From Symbiodinium natans (lineage: Eukaryota; Sar; Dinophyceae; Suessiales; Symbiodiniaceae): a DNA stretch of 64,000 bases. This document shows, piece by piece, positions 12,230 through 25,075 of this stretch. The DNA lies in NCBI GenBank assembly GCA_905221605.1, contig CAJNDS010002078.1, forward strand, positions 64,001-128,000, written 5' to 3'. The first letter of the stretch is position 1. Each line of letters starts with the position of its first letter. A model generated the notes under the pieces. It saw only the letters and a list, made by a program, of their open reading frames with translations, made no database searches and was not told the origin of the DNA. A program made the position numbers and the translations under genes.

Positions 12230-13097
12230 CTTCGGGGTTCGGGACTGGGACGAAACCTAGTGGAGGCCCTGATGGGGCGTCTTGCGCGACGGATGCTTCT
12301 GTTGTGCTTGCATCAAGTGGGCACAGGGAGGAATTGAGGGTGCCCTTGCACGTGTTCCGCACCACTTTCTCCATGCTGGAACGTGATTTGGAACATGTGC
12401 CCTTAGCAAAATCCCATACTCATTGCACAGACGGTACAATTGGATGTTGAACGCGGGTACTGTGCTAGGCTCTGCTTCCGCACCCTCACTTGGTTGCACT
12501 GACGGTATGCCAGGGTGTATATACAACATGACAGAGAGTCACTCAAAAAAGGGCCCATACTTGAGCCGCCCTTTCAGCCGTCAGGTCTTCAAGCTGCAAG
12601 GGTCATCTACATGTAAAGGGTTCGAGATGCGCAGCGCCGGTCCCGAATCTTTGCCAACGCTGGTGTGGCGGCTCAGGGTTTCGAGGGTTCAATACATCTA
12701 GCCAGCCGTACACATCAACTGAACTGTTCCCCAACTATCCATAGCCGGGGAACGAGACGACTACAAAGTCAGTTCGTCCAGGGTCTCGAGAATTCTGGGT
12801 GTGGCGGTGGTCTCTCAGAGCGCAGATTCAAGGCCCACTGGAACGCACAAGACGGGTAATTTCCTGTCCGCTTTCCAGCTCCAGGAACAACGACGAAACC
12901 GTGTCAGTGTTCGGGATTGAAAAGTGGGGCTGATGGATGCTGGAAGCCACTGGAAGCCGGACGCGATGGATCAGGAATGGCCACATCACACCAGGCACAG
13001 TGGGGTCTGCACAGCAACCAAAACGCTTAGATGCAGACCTGCACTCACAAGAGCGAAGTCTTTGGAGAAAAAGAACAAGAGCATCTGTTGGGGCTGG

Positions 13098-13355
13098 CTA
13101 CACGCTAACGTCTGGACACCCCGCAGCCCAATCAGCGCCTCTCCATGCCCAGTGGCGACCTGCACGGCGCCCTGGATCAGGCGTGCATCTGTCCGCAAAG
13201 ATGTTGAGGATTGGAGAGCAGCAGAAGCCAAAGCGGAAGCCTGGCAACAGAGAAATGGTGAGAGTGCCGAGACCGAGAATCGGCCTGAACTGCACCTGAC
13301 TGAAGTCTGCCAGCTCGAAATAAACTCGTGCCGCGGCCTGCCATGAATTCGACAC
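13098..13355 (-). CDS. Possible coding segment, unassigned
   Basis: A minus-strand frame containing ELADFSQVQFRPILGLGTLT and ISLLPGFRFGFCCSPILNIF has a hydrophobic, strand-like pattern. A second minus frame here is also open (DARLIQGAVQVATGHGEAL), so the frame is not settled and no splice pair was fixed. Confidence 0.25.
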   Translation of the reverse strand: MSNSWQAAARVYFELADFSQVQFRPILGLGTLTISLLPGFRFGFCCSPILNIFADRCTPDPGRRAGRHWAWRGADWAAGCPDVSV

Positions 13356-13787
13356 TGCAAGGCACTAGACCTAATTACACCAGACAGACAGAGGTAAGCA
13401 TCTGGCAAGTTGCAGCTCCCCCAAGTCTTTGCTCGAAAAATGCTGCGCGGCTTCCTCGAACAGGCCTCGTCAATGCAACGACACTGTCTGCCCCCCACTA
13501 CAAAGTAAAGCAGCCGCTGCAAGCTGATGGCCATGCTGGCCCTTCCCATGGACTCAGACCGACTCAGACCCATGCCCTGCATCCACAGGCAAGAGCCCAA
13601 GACAAGGTGGCATTTTGCGCGGTCTTCACCTATGCAGCATTCGTGTGTCAGCCCAGGTTCCAGCACAATGCTCTTGCTGTCTGCCTGCATCAGGTGGAAA
13701 GTACGCGTCGGCCACCTTGCAAGCAGTCGCCCCACGTCTGGAAGCAGGAAGCCCTTTTGAGGGAACTTTTCCAAAACAGCAAGTCAA

Positions 13788-14033
13788 TTAAAGCTCCCAA
13801 GCGAGTCTTAAGATATTGTGCAGCAGAACGGCCTCGGCAGCCCGCCGCAACATGGGCAGTGCATCTGCATACCTGCAAATGAAAGCGATCTTGTCAACCA
13901 GTTTATGAGCTGCGCCACCTTGCAGTATGTGAGGTTGCACATGCACTTCGCAAACAAACAAAAGCTTCCGCTTGCACGCGGCGTTTCCACTTTGAAGCCA
14001 GCAACATCTCTCAGCTGAGGTGCCGGTGTGCAT
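13788..14033 (-). CDS. Possible coding segment, unassigned
   Basis: A minus-strand frame reads KLLFVCEVHVQPHILQGG and AAHKLVDKIAF, then, after an internal acceptor CATTTGCAG, YADALPMLRRAAEAVLLHNI. The CEVxVQ...HK pattern recalls a segment seen in some alveolate proteins, but this is a faint likeness. The frame upstream is ambiguous. Confidence 0.3.
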   Translation of the reverse strand: MHTGTSAERCCWLQSGNAACKRKLLFVCEVHVQPHILQGGAAHKLVDKIAFICRYADALPMLRRAAEAVLLHNILRLAWEL

Positions 14034-14446
14034 CCAGAGCCTGGGCGAAACATATTAAACATGATCTTCTGCAATGACTTCCTGGCACGCAAGCCCTCTC
14101 CCCGTCCAACCTGGCGATACTCAAATCCCAGTGACGCGGCGGCCCTCCTGGAAGTCTGGAAGCTGCGAAAGCAGCGATGAGAAGCGCACAGATGCCCCTT
14201 GGCTTTGGATAACGAGACAAAACCACCTGCACCACGATCTGCAGAGCAGTGCAGCAAACTTCTATGTCTTCTGCACTTTTGAAAAGCCACCCAGAGTTCT
14301 TTCAAGCTCAGGGCGGAAGCACAAATGCCGCGACGCCCGCGGCAGCAGCGCACGGACCATGGTCATGGACAAGCACGGATGGTCTTCAGGCGAAGCCCAG
14401 GCCAACGCAAGGGCTGTCCCGGCAGAGACTGAGTTGGCCGAGAGAC

Positions 14447-14517
14447 TGTCGGATGATGTCGGATGATGCCGGAGGATGTTGGATGATGTCGAATGATGTC
14501 GGATGATGTCGGATGTC
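14447..14517. repeat. 10-bp minisatellite
   Basis: About seven units of GATGATGTCG with single-base variants. Confidence 0.88.
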
Positions 14518-15462
14518 ATGTGTTTCTGAAGCTGGCGTGTCCAAAGCTGAAGCCGAACATCGTATTTAGCAGGTTGGAGGAGAGTGCCATTGGTCGAGCA
14601 GCTTGAAAGCAGGACGCGAGCAGACATTGTAGATGTAGGTAGCCTGTGCAAACATTCAGAATTCTTGGATAGGCTTAGGCTTCAGCGCTGCATGCCCAGA
14701 GTACGACATGAGATGACAGAACGCACTGTGATCATGTTACATCGTGCCCGAACCATCTGACCTTCCGAGCATGCAAAACGAGATAGCGAGACACTATTAC
14801 ATATTGCAGGCTCTGCTTCAAGCTGCAAATTTGTTTCTCCCGCGCTAAGTCTGCTAGACCGGGGCCACGCCGCAGGCATCCTGACAAGAAATAGCAGCAC
14901 ATGCTGTTAACTGCCAAGCTCGAGCGAGCGTTCGGACCTGCTCTTTGCACAATATACCAGATATCTAGCTCGATCGTGGAGACAATGGAATGTAATGTCC
15001 TCCAGCAGGTCGTGCCACGGTTTGAGGTTCGCTGCCGGATAAGGACTGAGATCCATCTGTCCACGGCAATATGTGATACACCAAGCAAAGCTGTTGACAA
15101 CCAGCACTGGTAGTAACTGGTAGTACTGGTAGCACTTCCAGCCCGGATACCCCTTTTGGACACCCCTTTTCTACGCCACCTGCGCCGCCTCCTGCAGGCG
15201 GGCCACCACCTCCGAGGCATCTTGCGCCATTGCCTTTACAAGGAACCCTACCAGCACCTACCAGGAATCTAGCGGCTGGGGATCGTCCACCCATGGACAC
15301 TCCCAAGGTTGTGATGGAAGTGTGCGAGGCGTATGGTTTTGAATCTCAGAATGCCTACGATCATGAAACTGTCAACCAAATTGAAGGGTGACGCAAGGTC
15401 GCGCAACGCACATACTTTCCATCCCCCGCAGCAACAGAGTTCCAACTGCCTCGCCTATCTCA

Positions 15463-15465
<3 letters not shown>

Positions 15466-15537
<72 letters not shown>
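15466..15537. repeat. (CA)n microsatellite
   Basis: About 36 CA units. Confidence 0.95.
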
Positions 15538-15538
<1 letters not shown>

Positions 15539-16879
15539 GTGGCTTAAGGTAAGGATGGTCCCTGTCAAATCGTTAAAGAAACACGGCACAGGCAGCGACA
15601 ATAATTCCAGCACCCCTAATTACAGCGCAATCCTTATCATCCTTCTCAGAGCCTGCTGTTCTAAGTGGGAGCATCCTCAAGTTGGGGTTGGGAACTGGGT
15701 CCCCCTTTGACCTGGGTATTCTAGGAACATTGTTTTAGGAATGCACCACATGAATGCGCTTGGAACTTTTACAATGGCAGCTGAAAACGTTTAATGCAAA
15801 AACGCCGAAACGTGCAGTCACGCTTCGACTAGACAGGCCGGTAAACAGTCATAACGAGGCTGTAGGAGGTCTACAAAGAAGAGGGGGAAGCTGGGGAAGT
15901 ATTCAGGATCCCACAACCACAGGCAGGGGGTCGGGCGACTGCGGGTACCCTCACAGGTATTTAGGGGCCAGGCGCAGTGGCCCCTCTTCTGCATAGCCTG
16001 CACATCCACAAGCGGAGACAAAGAAAGAGACAGGGGCATTGGACTTGTGCGGGCTGCTCTCCTCGGCCAACTCCAACTGGTGGTTGTTCATGAGCACCGG
16101 ATTCACGACCACAAGCAAGCGCCTGGATAGAGGACCAGAAAACCCGCGGGTTTCGGCGGAACACAGCTAGGCTGGCTCTGCGAGATCAATGGGCCACAGC
16201 TGTCACAACATGGACGCAAGGCCCGCGCACCTTCGTTCCCGGAGAGCTTCGATGACGCTGCCAGCCCCCGCGTGCGAAATAACCAAGGAGGCGGACTTCA
16301 TCTAGCAAAAAAGCTTGGTGAATCATGTGCCAAGGTCTGCGACAGCATCCAGTTGTGCCTCCTCATCCAGGCTAGGCTTCAGGTCGAAGGACCTTGCATT
16401 TCTGGCTGACCCTCGTCCTGCCTGTTGCTCATGCCTCCGCTAACACAATACTGCTGAAACTTGGAGGCGCGCTCGGTCTTCAGGCCCAGCTGTCGGGGCC
16501 TGCTGTGGCCGAGGCGACAGTGAAAAGTAACGCTCTCGCAAAAAAGTTGTTGGGACCAGTTGGACCTTCCATGAGATTGCAAGCATCACCCTGCCCTCCA
16601 ACATGTGGTTTCTCCGAGTGCAAGTGAAAGGCACTGCAGGGCGGAATTTAATAGGCTGTTGTTAATGCTTTTTCGCTTTTGGGGGGGTGGAATTCCTTTG
16701 TCTTGGATGCCATGTCTCTCGCTTCGGTGCCCTGCGCACTCCAGACGCAAAAAAGACGACTTTTCGGTGTTTGCGCTTGCCCGTGTCGCTCTCGTCCAGG
16801 CGCCGTGCGCATACTAAATCGCGAACGGCGAACCTCTCGGTGCATCTGCCAGCCCGTGTCGCTATGTCTGCTGTACTTC

Positions 16880-17492
16880 AGCTAGCTCCTACCTGTTTTC
16901 ATATACAAACCATCTATGTCCTGTGTACTCTATTAAGAAATCGACTTTTCACTCTATACGCTAATGTGAAGCCTGTAGCTCCTCGAAATTTGCATGCGAC
17001 GAATGCAAGAAAGTTTTTCCTAAAACCTCTGTTACCTCAATACTCTACGAGAACATCCCTATGTCATGTAGTTTAGGTGTGCGTGTACAGTGCACACAGA
17101 AAATATCACTATCGATTATGCTATAGATCCGGTAATAAGTGAAAATTTTGAAATTTTAACTACTAAGCATTACCCGTGAACTTTTCAAAACAACGTGTTG
17201 ATTGCAAATGACGACTTGTGCAATCTATTCGATATGGATTCGGATCTACATTGGCCGTGACATCGAAAGGTATATGATGAGGTGTGTCCATCATGTGAAA
17301 CACAAATAGCACGTATAATACATATAAGTCATACAGTATGAATGCACTGTATGTGTATAAAATGCAGATACTACATACAATGCACAGAACATACGCAATG
17401 TGCATATTCACATACATACATACATACATACATACATACATACATACATACATACATACATACATACATACATACATACATACATACATACA

Positions 17493-17528
<36 letters not shown>

Positions 17529-17660
17529 TACATACATGTAGGGCCACATGTTCTTCTGATTCGTTTCTGGGCATTTAGAACTACGTTTAACAAAAACATC
17601 GTGCGACAGTTCGATTATGGCTATAGACGAAAAAATCAGAGTAACTATGCAAAATCAAAA
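16880..17660. other. AT-rich island
   Basis: This stretch is clearly richer in A+T than the rest of the window. It includes a short plus-strand frame (NLHATNARKFFLKPLLPQY) and the TACA microsatellite. No mitochondrial or plastid gene was recognised in it. Origin unknown. Confidence 0.6.
17411..17537. repeat. (TACA)n microsatellite
   Basis: About 28 TACA units, then a short TA run. Causes tyrosine/isoleucine/histidine repeat frames. Confidence 0.95.
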
Positions 17661-17758
17661 CAATGTTAGCGGGGTCGGGGGCAAGGGCTGGCGGCTTGGT
17701 TAGGATTCAAGTATGGGCTTGGAAGCAATTCCTCATGACGTCATGCTGTTCCTATGTT

Positions 17759-17970
17759 CCTCCTTCCTTCCTTCCTCCCTCCCTCCCTCCCTCGCTCCCT
17801 CCCTCGCCTCCTCCCTCGCCTCCTTCCTGCTTCCTTCCCTCCTCCGTTCCCTTCTCCCTTCCCTTCTCCCTTCCCTTCTCCCTTCCCTTCTCCCTTCCCT
17901 TCTCCCTTCCCTTCTCCCTTCCCTTCTCCCTTCCCTTCTCCCTTCCCTTCTCCCTTCCCTTCTCCCTTCC
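17759..17970. repeat. Polypyrimidine 12-bp minisatellite
   Basis: TTCC/TCCC runs, then about 11 units of TTCCCTTCTCCC. One strand is pure pyrimidine, so triplex DNA is possible. Confidence 0.92.
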
Positions 17971-18154
17971 TGCTTACTTACTAAAAGCTGGCCAAGCACA
18001 ACGAATCAAATTTACAAAGTGAATCCTCGACTTCCCAGGCATTACAGCAAAGTCCTGTGGCTGCCGCGGCCACACTGCACCACCAGCCTTTCAAAGCCAA
18101 GCGCGCGGGCCTCTTCAGCTTGGGGGACACTGCTGGGGAGGGAATGGGCCATGA

Positions 18155-18211
18155 GGGGGGGGAGGGGGGGGGGGGGGGGGGGGGACCTGCCCTTATGCAA
18201 AAAAAAAAAAA
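18155..18211. repeat. G-run followed by A-run
   Basis: About 29 bases nearly all G (18155-18184), then 13 A (18199-18211). Length is uncertain in any assembly. Confidence 0.85.
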
Positions 18212-18347
18212 GTTGCTGCCCCCGAGTTTGAATTGCCCCCCAACTTGCACAAGAAGATGGTTTTTTACAAGGAGGGTCTCAGGATGTCTCAAAAGCAAAT
18301 CGGCTCTGCTTGAGACGCCTTCTCGTGGAATGCTTCTGTGTCCACAG

Positions 18348-18533
18348 CTCTGACCAAGTCGTCAAAGGATGTGGTCCCCACGGTGACCTCGGAGCTCAAA
18401 AGCGAAAGTCACAACTATGCTTCGCCGCGACCCAAGCTGAAGCCAGCAGTAATCAGCAAAAAAAGGCCCCATCCAAACATTGCCTCTGGGCGCATGGCGA
18501 AAATCATTGCTGCAGCAATCGCTTCAACCCAAG
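18348..18533 (+). CDS. Unassigned plus-strand exon
   Basis: Clean splice pair: pyrimidine-rich acceptor TTCTGTGTCCACAG and donor CCCAAG|GTGACC. The 186-bp frame reads LTKSSKDVVPTVTSELKSES, then a basic stretch (RPKLKPAVISKKRPHPN) and RMAKIIAAAIAST. Basic, serine-rich composition suggests a nuclear or linker segment, but nothing diagnostic. This is one of few convincing plus-strand exons. Confidence 0.5.
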
Positions 18534-19329
18534 GTGACCCATCAGGTGCATCCCTTGCGCAGCATGGTCGGTGGATGTTTCTAAGCACGGCACTGCTTAA
18601 TGCCTGGGGATGCCTGGGATCATGATGGTGTGTAGAATGGGCTGATGACAAAAGTTCGATCCAAAGTGACAACATCTTTGGCGCGCGCTCACACACACAA
18701 ACACGCACACACGCACATGGACTGCATCGGAGCATGTCATGGCATGCGCGACTCGATCACAAGACACCGCCAGCAGACATTCTGTAAAGTTGGGACCCGC
18801 CGTTTTCCGGCCAAGCGGGGCTATCTGAAGCCGTCTTTGACCAGAACTCCCTGGCATCCCAAAGGACATATCAGGAATTTGCTGCATCTTGCCACCTTTT
18901 GCATCACAGAAAAAACGCTCCGGCCCCACCGTCCCACAAGCATTGAGCGGAACTTGGGCCAGTTGAGTTCTTCACCCTTGCGTGAATCGCACCATGCTTG
19001 GCCGTTTGGCAAGTTGCTGCATTGCTCCACTGCCTGGCCTGCGCAATGCGCTCGAGGATCTTCGTGACGGCATGGTCGATCTGCTCCTCGACTTCACGTG
19101 TTCACTTCCATCAGAAACAATTGCAAATCGCACAACCCCCAATTTTTCCCACCCCCCTGAGCGCTCCGGGCTTGCGCGCTGGGCACGGCGAAAGGGAGGT
19201 GGCCAACTGCTGAAATCGGTCTGCTTCAGTTCCTGGAACGCTGTTCAGTGATGAAAACGCCTGGGAAATGCAACGACCCGGAACTTTAACTTCTCGGGGC
19301 CTCGGATTGGGGCACATTTAGAACGGAAG

Positions 19330-19660
19330 AAGCAGCTTGAGTGGCGGTGGGGTAACGAAATATATGAAAAGAACTAAAAACCGAAGGTTTTTCTGGATTT
19401 TCGAAGGTCCAGAAACTTACGTAACAACACGAACCGCGACGTCGAAGACCGAACGTGCGATACTTAAAAAGGAAAAACCAGCAATATACTACAGCAGGCT
19501 CCGATCGAACAGGTGCATTGTCCGAGAGCTGGTTTTCATCGCCCGACCCCGAAGCGCCTGGCACGCCGGGCCCCAGCGGCCCAAGAATTTTCGCAGCTCC
19601 AGGTGTCCAATCTTTGCCTGTAGCAGGAAGCAAATCCCACCAAAAGGATTCAGGGTTACC
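19330..19660. other. Candidate interspersed repeat, no gene called
   Basis: Open frames exist on both strands with unusual Arg/Phe-rich content (FKYRTFGLRRRGSCCYVSF on the minus strand). The overall look is of a repeated element, not a gene, but no second copy is present in this window. Confidence 0.3.
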
Positions 19661-20042
19661 GCATAGAGGTGCAAAGTCAGTATCAAGCCGCCTCGTTCGA
19701 TCGGTTCCCCCAGTTCATGTTGACCACTTTCTCTTGCAGTGCCGGATGGCACAGAAACAGCCTGAGCCAGCAACAGCAAACTGGAATGCTTGAGGATCCT
19801 GGGTCCAAGCGCAAGAATGAAACTTCTCGCACCACTTCTCGAACATGCTGACCGCAACGACGTTCTCTAAACGCAGCATCAGCCCAGCGAATGAAATACC
19901 ACTAAACACCGAAAGACCAGCGACAGCGACAACGCTGTTTCAGAAATCATTGGCATTAGAAAAGAGCACCCTCGGTTGGCGCGCCCAGTGAAAGCAAAAC
20001 TCAGTCGGCCCGGGCCAGAACATCCTAAAGTTTAGCGGATGT

Positions 20043-20150
20043 CACATCAGCTCGCACAGGAATTTAAGGAGGGCTGGGTTCATGCACACGCATGTCCAAG
20101 GGCGGAGAAGACTCATGCGGAACTTGGGTTGCAGGACCTCAAGAGATAAA
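20043..20150 (-). CDS. Possible terminal exon, unassigned
   Basis: A minus frame containing SLSLEVLQPKFRMSLLRPWT and MNPALLKFLCELM ends in TGA. Protein-like, but with no firm acceptor or family. Confidence 0.25.
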
Positions 20151-20611
20151 CTTCTCGCCGAGCATAAGCTACAGTCCGAATATGTGTGATTTTGTGCGGA
20201 GATTCCACGACGAGACCATCCCTTGCAGTCACATGAGTCAGCATGGTATAGTGATGTCACACTAACTGTTGAGGAGCAGGGCACCCTTTTGTTTCAACCA
20301 TTTGTGTGGGAGCGACGCCCCATCGCTGCCAGGTTTGTGCCGCGTTGGACGTTGACATGGAATCGTGAATGGGCTTGGAAAGGCAAGTGGACACCTCAAA
20401 ATGTTCGGGACTCTGTGAAGCGAGTCTGTCATGTATCGAACGCCCATCGGAAACTCGTGCCCACACACGGGGCCCCCGGCCTGTTGTCGCAGGGTTTTTG
20501 TTTCTGCTAGCCCACAGCAAACAAGGTTCCAGCAACTGATAGCAGGAAGACAGAGCACCACAGACGTCCGCAACCCAGTCGTACGTGCATGTATCACTTC
20601 TGCTGGTGCGG

Positions 20612-20693
20612 GCGGAAGATGAGCTGTAGCTTAATCACAAACGCCCCGAAGCACGACAGACCCACCACGATACCTCCCCAGGGGATCCAGCAT
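20612..20693 (-). CDS. Possible terminal exon with a membrane segment
   Basis: After an acceptor GGGGAG a minus frame reads GIVVGLSCFGAFVIKLQLIF, then RPHQQK and a stop, a likely transmembrane helix. An adjacent frame on the same strand (RFLALFWDFVGKSLPLLDS) is also membrane-like and may be an upstream exon. The function is not recognised. Confidence 0.3.
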
Positions 20694-22499
20694 CAGCGAA
20701 ATCATCGAGTCCAGAAGCGGGAGGCTCTTCCCAACAAAGTCCCAGAAAAGCGCCAAGAAACGAACCCTCAACATGGTTTCCTCCATACTCTTTTGGCGAG
20801 CTCATGTATTCAGTTTACACAATTGAGAGGATGGATCTCACATTTCAGTGGGTCGTGGAAACAAACTACTGAGGCATTCATTCCTCATCAAATTGGATGA
20901 AGACGAGGCTGCCCCCAAATTATGGAGGCATTTGTTCGAATGGGGGGGAACAGAATCAAGAAATCGAGTGAAATTAGATGTGGATAATCCAGCGCTGTCA
21001 CTGTAGGCCAATGCGTGCTGAAAAGTTCAAGGGCCGAGACATGTTTTGTCCAGTTCTCACAATGAAGGCCCTGCTATGGATACCAAATCCTGGGATCGCT
21101 GCAAGTTCGTGGCTTCGACGTCTAAGTCGGCTTGCTTCCAGAAACGTTCGGCTTGTGCGACCTTGCAAAGGAACATATGGGGTACTGCCCTTTCACCGAA
21201 ACAGAATATTCACGCTCGCAGGGCACAGAGGCAGTGAATGCCAGTTGCCAGGCCCTGCGAGGCGGCAGCATGCGCTTGCTGAGCTCGCAGCAGCAAACAC
21301 GTGTCCCTCGTGCGCACGGTCTTCAAAGGTTGCAAGCGCAGCGGCAACAGCAACGATGTTGCCACTCCTCTGCCGGGCTGCAATCCCAGTGCCATGTGGA
21401 GCACACCATTTGGGCGTCAGCTATTTTTTGGTGCAGGGTGCCTGTTGGCATCTTCTGCTGCTCGACAGACCTCAATGGCTGCAGAACTACTACTGAGCAG
21501 TCCAAGCTGGCACAAGGGAAGAAATGTTCTGCAGCAGGCAGCAGGCCTGTTTCCAGTAGACCGATGCCGACGCCGGGGTGCGAGGAACAATCTCTTTCAG
21601 GTAGTGACCTGACCCGTTTGCAAGCAGAGTCAGGCCCGAGAACCGACCTCGGTGGCCTGGCCTCTGCAGTAAACCTAGAATTGTGTTGAGACGTGCCAGA
21701 ACGTGCCGAGACCAGCACGGTGCGCAGCTGCCAGTATGAGCTGTCCAAGTCGCTTGTAAACCTAGCTTGGCAAATCCATGGTATGAGCTGTCCATGGATC
21801 TCCATTGCAAGAACGCCAGCATGAAACAAGCTGAGGTTCACACGAGGGCCTTCTGCTTCTCAGGGCCTGCGCAAGGAATGTGCGACTAATGGTCTCCTCG
21901 ATGCTGCAGGCACATGCCTCGTCGCTTGGCTATGCTCTGCCAAGGTAAGGCCCGCCACATGTGCCCGAAGGGGGTTTGCTCCTGACCCGTCTAGCGACGT
22001 GGCACCATGCAGTGCGCCCACGGACGGACTTCTGCAAAGCTCCAGGTCACCGCTCCAGCACCACTGCCACGCTTCTCCATGCCTCGAGACGTTTGGGAGG
22101 GGGGGGCGGTAGGGGGTGGGGGGGGGGCAGACACGCGCGCATGCAATACTCGGCCATAATATATGATGCAGCAACTGCAACACGCAAACACGCACATGCC
22201 ATCCCTCAAGGGCCTTCGCTTCCACCGGATGTTTCTGGATCCGAGGGTGGCCATGTCCAATTGCACATTGCCCTGGCCCAACATAACCTGCAACAACACG
22301 ACGGGGGCATGCGCGCGCAGGAAACGTCATAGCCTGCCATGGCTGCAAAAAAAGCTGAGGTGCGATCGACGCCGTCCTTGCGTAACCACAAGGTTGCCTG
22401 TCAATGCTATACTGCCTTGCTGCTCACCCCACGATGCATTCAACTGCAAACACCGCACCCACGTGCACGCACACCCTGTCTGCTCTAGTAGGTAATTCG

Positions 22500-22765
22500 G
22501 TCCCTGGCTGGTGTGGATCTCGGGAATTTCGGGACGCTCCACAACATCGCAATACTACATCTCGCGCCTGCTGAGTTGGCTGGTCCGCGCGCCATGTCTT
22601 CAAGGACCCCTGGACCTCCTGCGTGAAGGGATGCATGTCGATTGCTTCGCTACTTCGGTTTTTTTTGAAAGATCGTTCTTGTGTTCGGATCACAGGCTCG
22701 ACTTGGTTTGCCAAGCTCCTCGCTCGCAAACTTGCCCACTCGTTTGCCCACGTATCATCACTTAC
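22500..22765 (-). CDS. Possible hydrophilic coding segment
   Basis: The minus frame contains TWANEWASLRARSLANQVEP, IRTQERSFKKNRSSEAI and MHPFTQEVQGSLKTWRADQ. It is rich in Q, E, K and R and free of repeats, which is uncommon for chance frames here. No splice sites were fixed. Confidence 0.3.
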
Positions 22766-23197
22766 AAGTAGCAACCAGCACCCACGTCATTGACTGAAGT
22801 CCAGACGAAGCAAGGGCATGTCATGTCCAGGCCTTGTATACGATAGATTGACTAGAGACAAAACGCTCCCGACGGGCATGTCGTTCGCGGGAATACCATC
22901 CCATGTTTACAAGACTGCGGCAAGCTCTTCTTGTGCCTATCAATTACAGATCCCACGTGTCAAAAAGGCATTCCAAACAGCAACTTCCGATGCCTACAAC
23001 AGCAAGTACCGACAAACAACATGTTCACATTGCATGCCGAATATCCCGAATATCTCGCCTTGATGACGTGGCTGTACTTGGCGTCCTTGCAAGAACTCAA
23101 CATGCTTCCAGATGGCACCCAACCAAAACAGCACAGTGCAGAGGGATTCGGGTGATACGAACAATCCAGGTCAGGTGGCACTGCCCGAAACAGGAGC

Positions 23198-23530
23198 ACA
23201 CACACACACACACAAACACACAGACACAGACAGAGACACAGAGACACAGAGACACACAGAGACACACAGAGACACACAGAGACACACAGAGACACACAGA
23301 GACACACAGAGACACACAGAGACACACAGAGACACACAGAGACACACAGAGACCCGAGGCACACAGAGGCACACAGAGACACACAGAGACACACGGAGAG
23401 ACACACAGAGACACACAGAGACACACAGAGGCACACAGAGACACACAGAGACACACAGAGACACACAGAGACACACAGAGACACACAGAGACACACAGAG
23501 ACTCACAGAGACACACAGAGACACACAGAA
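23198..23530. repeat. 10-bp minisatellite GACACACAGA
   Basis: About 30 units with few variants, after a short CA run. Gives false open frames in all six frames. Confidence 0.95.
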
Positions 23531-23566
23531 ACCCGCGGTTGCTTCGTTGTGAAGATGTGATGCAAC

Positions 23567-23700
23567 TTACACCTACACCTACACCTACACCTACACCTAC
23601 ACCTACACCTACACCTACACCTACACCTACACCTACACCTACACCTACACCTACACCTACACCTACACCTACACCTACACCTACACCTACACCTACACCC
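23567..23700. repeat. (CACCTA)n hexamer array
   Basis: About 22 perfect units, encoding Thr-Pro on one strand and Gly-Val on the other. Not the known telomere repeat types (no TTTAGGG or TTAGGG). Confidence 0.95.
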
Positions 23701-24119
23701 ACCAACCTAGCCAGCCACCCACCCACGCACGCACAGGTTAGGGGCCTCCTTGAATCTGGTCCTTGGGGATTTCTGGTGGAAGCACAAATCTTCCGTCCAG
23801 TTCTTGGGATTGCTCTGCTACTTACCCATCCCCCCTGAAGTTGAAGCCTGCTACAGTTTTCTGCGCCATGCCAACCTTCTAGGGTACGAAGATCCAGGGT
23901 GGCCTAGAGTTATGGAGAGGGAGGACCCCAGAATTGCTCAATGAGGTTGTTGGTCCCTGAGAAAGGCAAGCAGTGGAGGAGCTGAGTCGGTGGGTACCCA
24001 GCCTGCCAGTGCCCTTGCAAGCTGCGAACCTCGGCACAGAGAGGTCAAGGGCCAGGATGCAACGCGCTTCAATCGCTGTCTTCATGCCCATGCGCTCTCA
24101 CGGCTACCTGCCTTCACTT

Positions 24120-24335
24120 CAAGAGGCACAGGGCCCAAACAACATCTGCCCACAGCTGTTGCCGGGGTGACTCGTCCTGACGGTGAGGCGGACCGGATAC
24201 CATGCAAGGGCACGATGGATCTGTTGAAAAACAATATCCAGACCGAGAACAGCGGTCCTCCTTCACTTGCTGCTCTTGGAGCATCTGGCTTTCTTGCTCG
24301 AAGGCCAAACGAAACTGGCATGCAGCTGGTCTCAT
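24120..24335 (-). CDS. Possible coding segment, frame uncertain
   Basis: One minus frame reads QFRLAFEQESQMLQEQQVKE (coiled-coil-like) and later RQQLWADVVWALCLLK before a stop. A second minus frame (SFGLRARKPDAPRAASEGG) is open as well. Only one can be right; neither is recognised. Confidence 0.25.
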
Positions 24336-25075
24336 GCAAAGCTACACGCCCGAAGCTCCCTAGTTACGAGCACATTGCGGCAGCATTGCTCAGTCAAATC
24401 TAAGAATCTAAGACTTCGCAGCCCGCCTCCTTCTGCAGTTCAGGTTCCCACAGCTCTTCCACCTGTCGCCTTCGTGGACAAGGCCCCATGCAGGTCGGAA
24501 AAACAGCAAGCGTCGTCAAACGGATCCTGCATGCCCGTGGGCGAAGTTTCTAGAACAGTTGCTCTCGGAGGCCTCGGGAATTCCACATCTTGAGGAACTC
24601 GTGCTTTGACGTGCCCGGTGGCCAGGATGGGGATCGCCTGATGAATCGCTACACAAAGTGACAAAGTGTGTAACACACGTTGTGGGCTCTCTCAGAGTGC
24701 GAGAGTGTGTTCTCGAGATTTTGCAGGTTTGCAACTCTTTGTAACCCATCTGGCCTCTGGGGTCTGTAGTGCTACAGCGGCAGCACGTCGACGGCGGCCA
24801 AGAAACCTTAGCGTTATACAAGTTATACCGTTATCGGATGAAGGGTGAGGTACTGCAACAGCTCAGTTTCAGGCTCGGCATCGCCTCTCTCTACATCCCG
24901 GGTCCTGTCCGGAAAGATGAAAGGAGTGGAAGCTGAAGGCTTCGAGATGCATTCCACAATGTTCCACGTCCACACTCAGATGCCCTGACGCATCCGCCCT
25001 GACAGACAATCCCTCAGCATCAAAGCTCCTTGACTCACTCACCTCTCTGGGGAGACCCGAGATGGAGGGTCTCAC

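Larger units (their letters stand above)
14520..18340. other. No gene supported; repeats and AT-rich island
   Basis: Apart from the listed repeats I see no convincing exon. A plus frame at 16394-16627 (VAHASANTILLKLGGALGLQ) is alanine-rich and unproven. Confidence 0.45.

Noticed and set aside
12986-13774. 262-codon minus frame as one gene
   Set aside because: Parts look coding but other minus frames are better in places; no consistent domain, so only sub-segments are listed at low confidence.
17713-18231. Leu/Pro/Ser-rich plus frame
   Set aside because: Caused by the TTCCCTTCTCCC array.
23567-23700. Hexamer array as an internal telomere
   Set aside because: CACCTA is not a known telomere unit.
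22903-23838. 311-codon plus frame with Thr-His-Arg and Thr-Pro tracts
   Set aside because: Produced by the GACACACAGA and CACCTA arrays.
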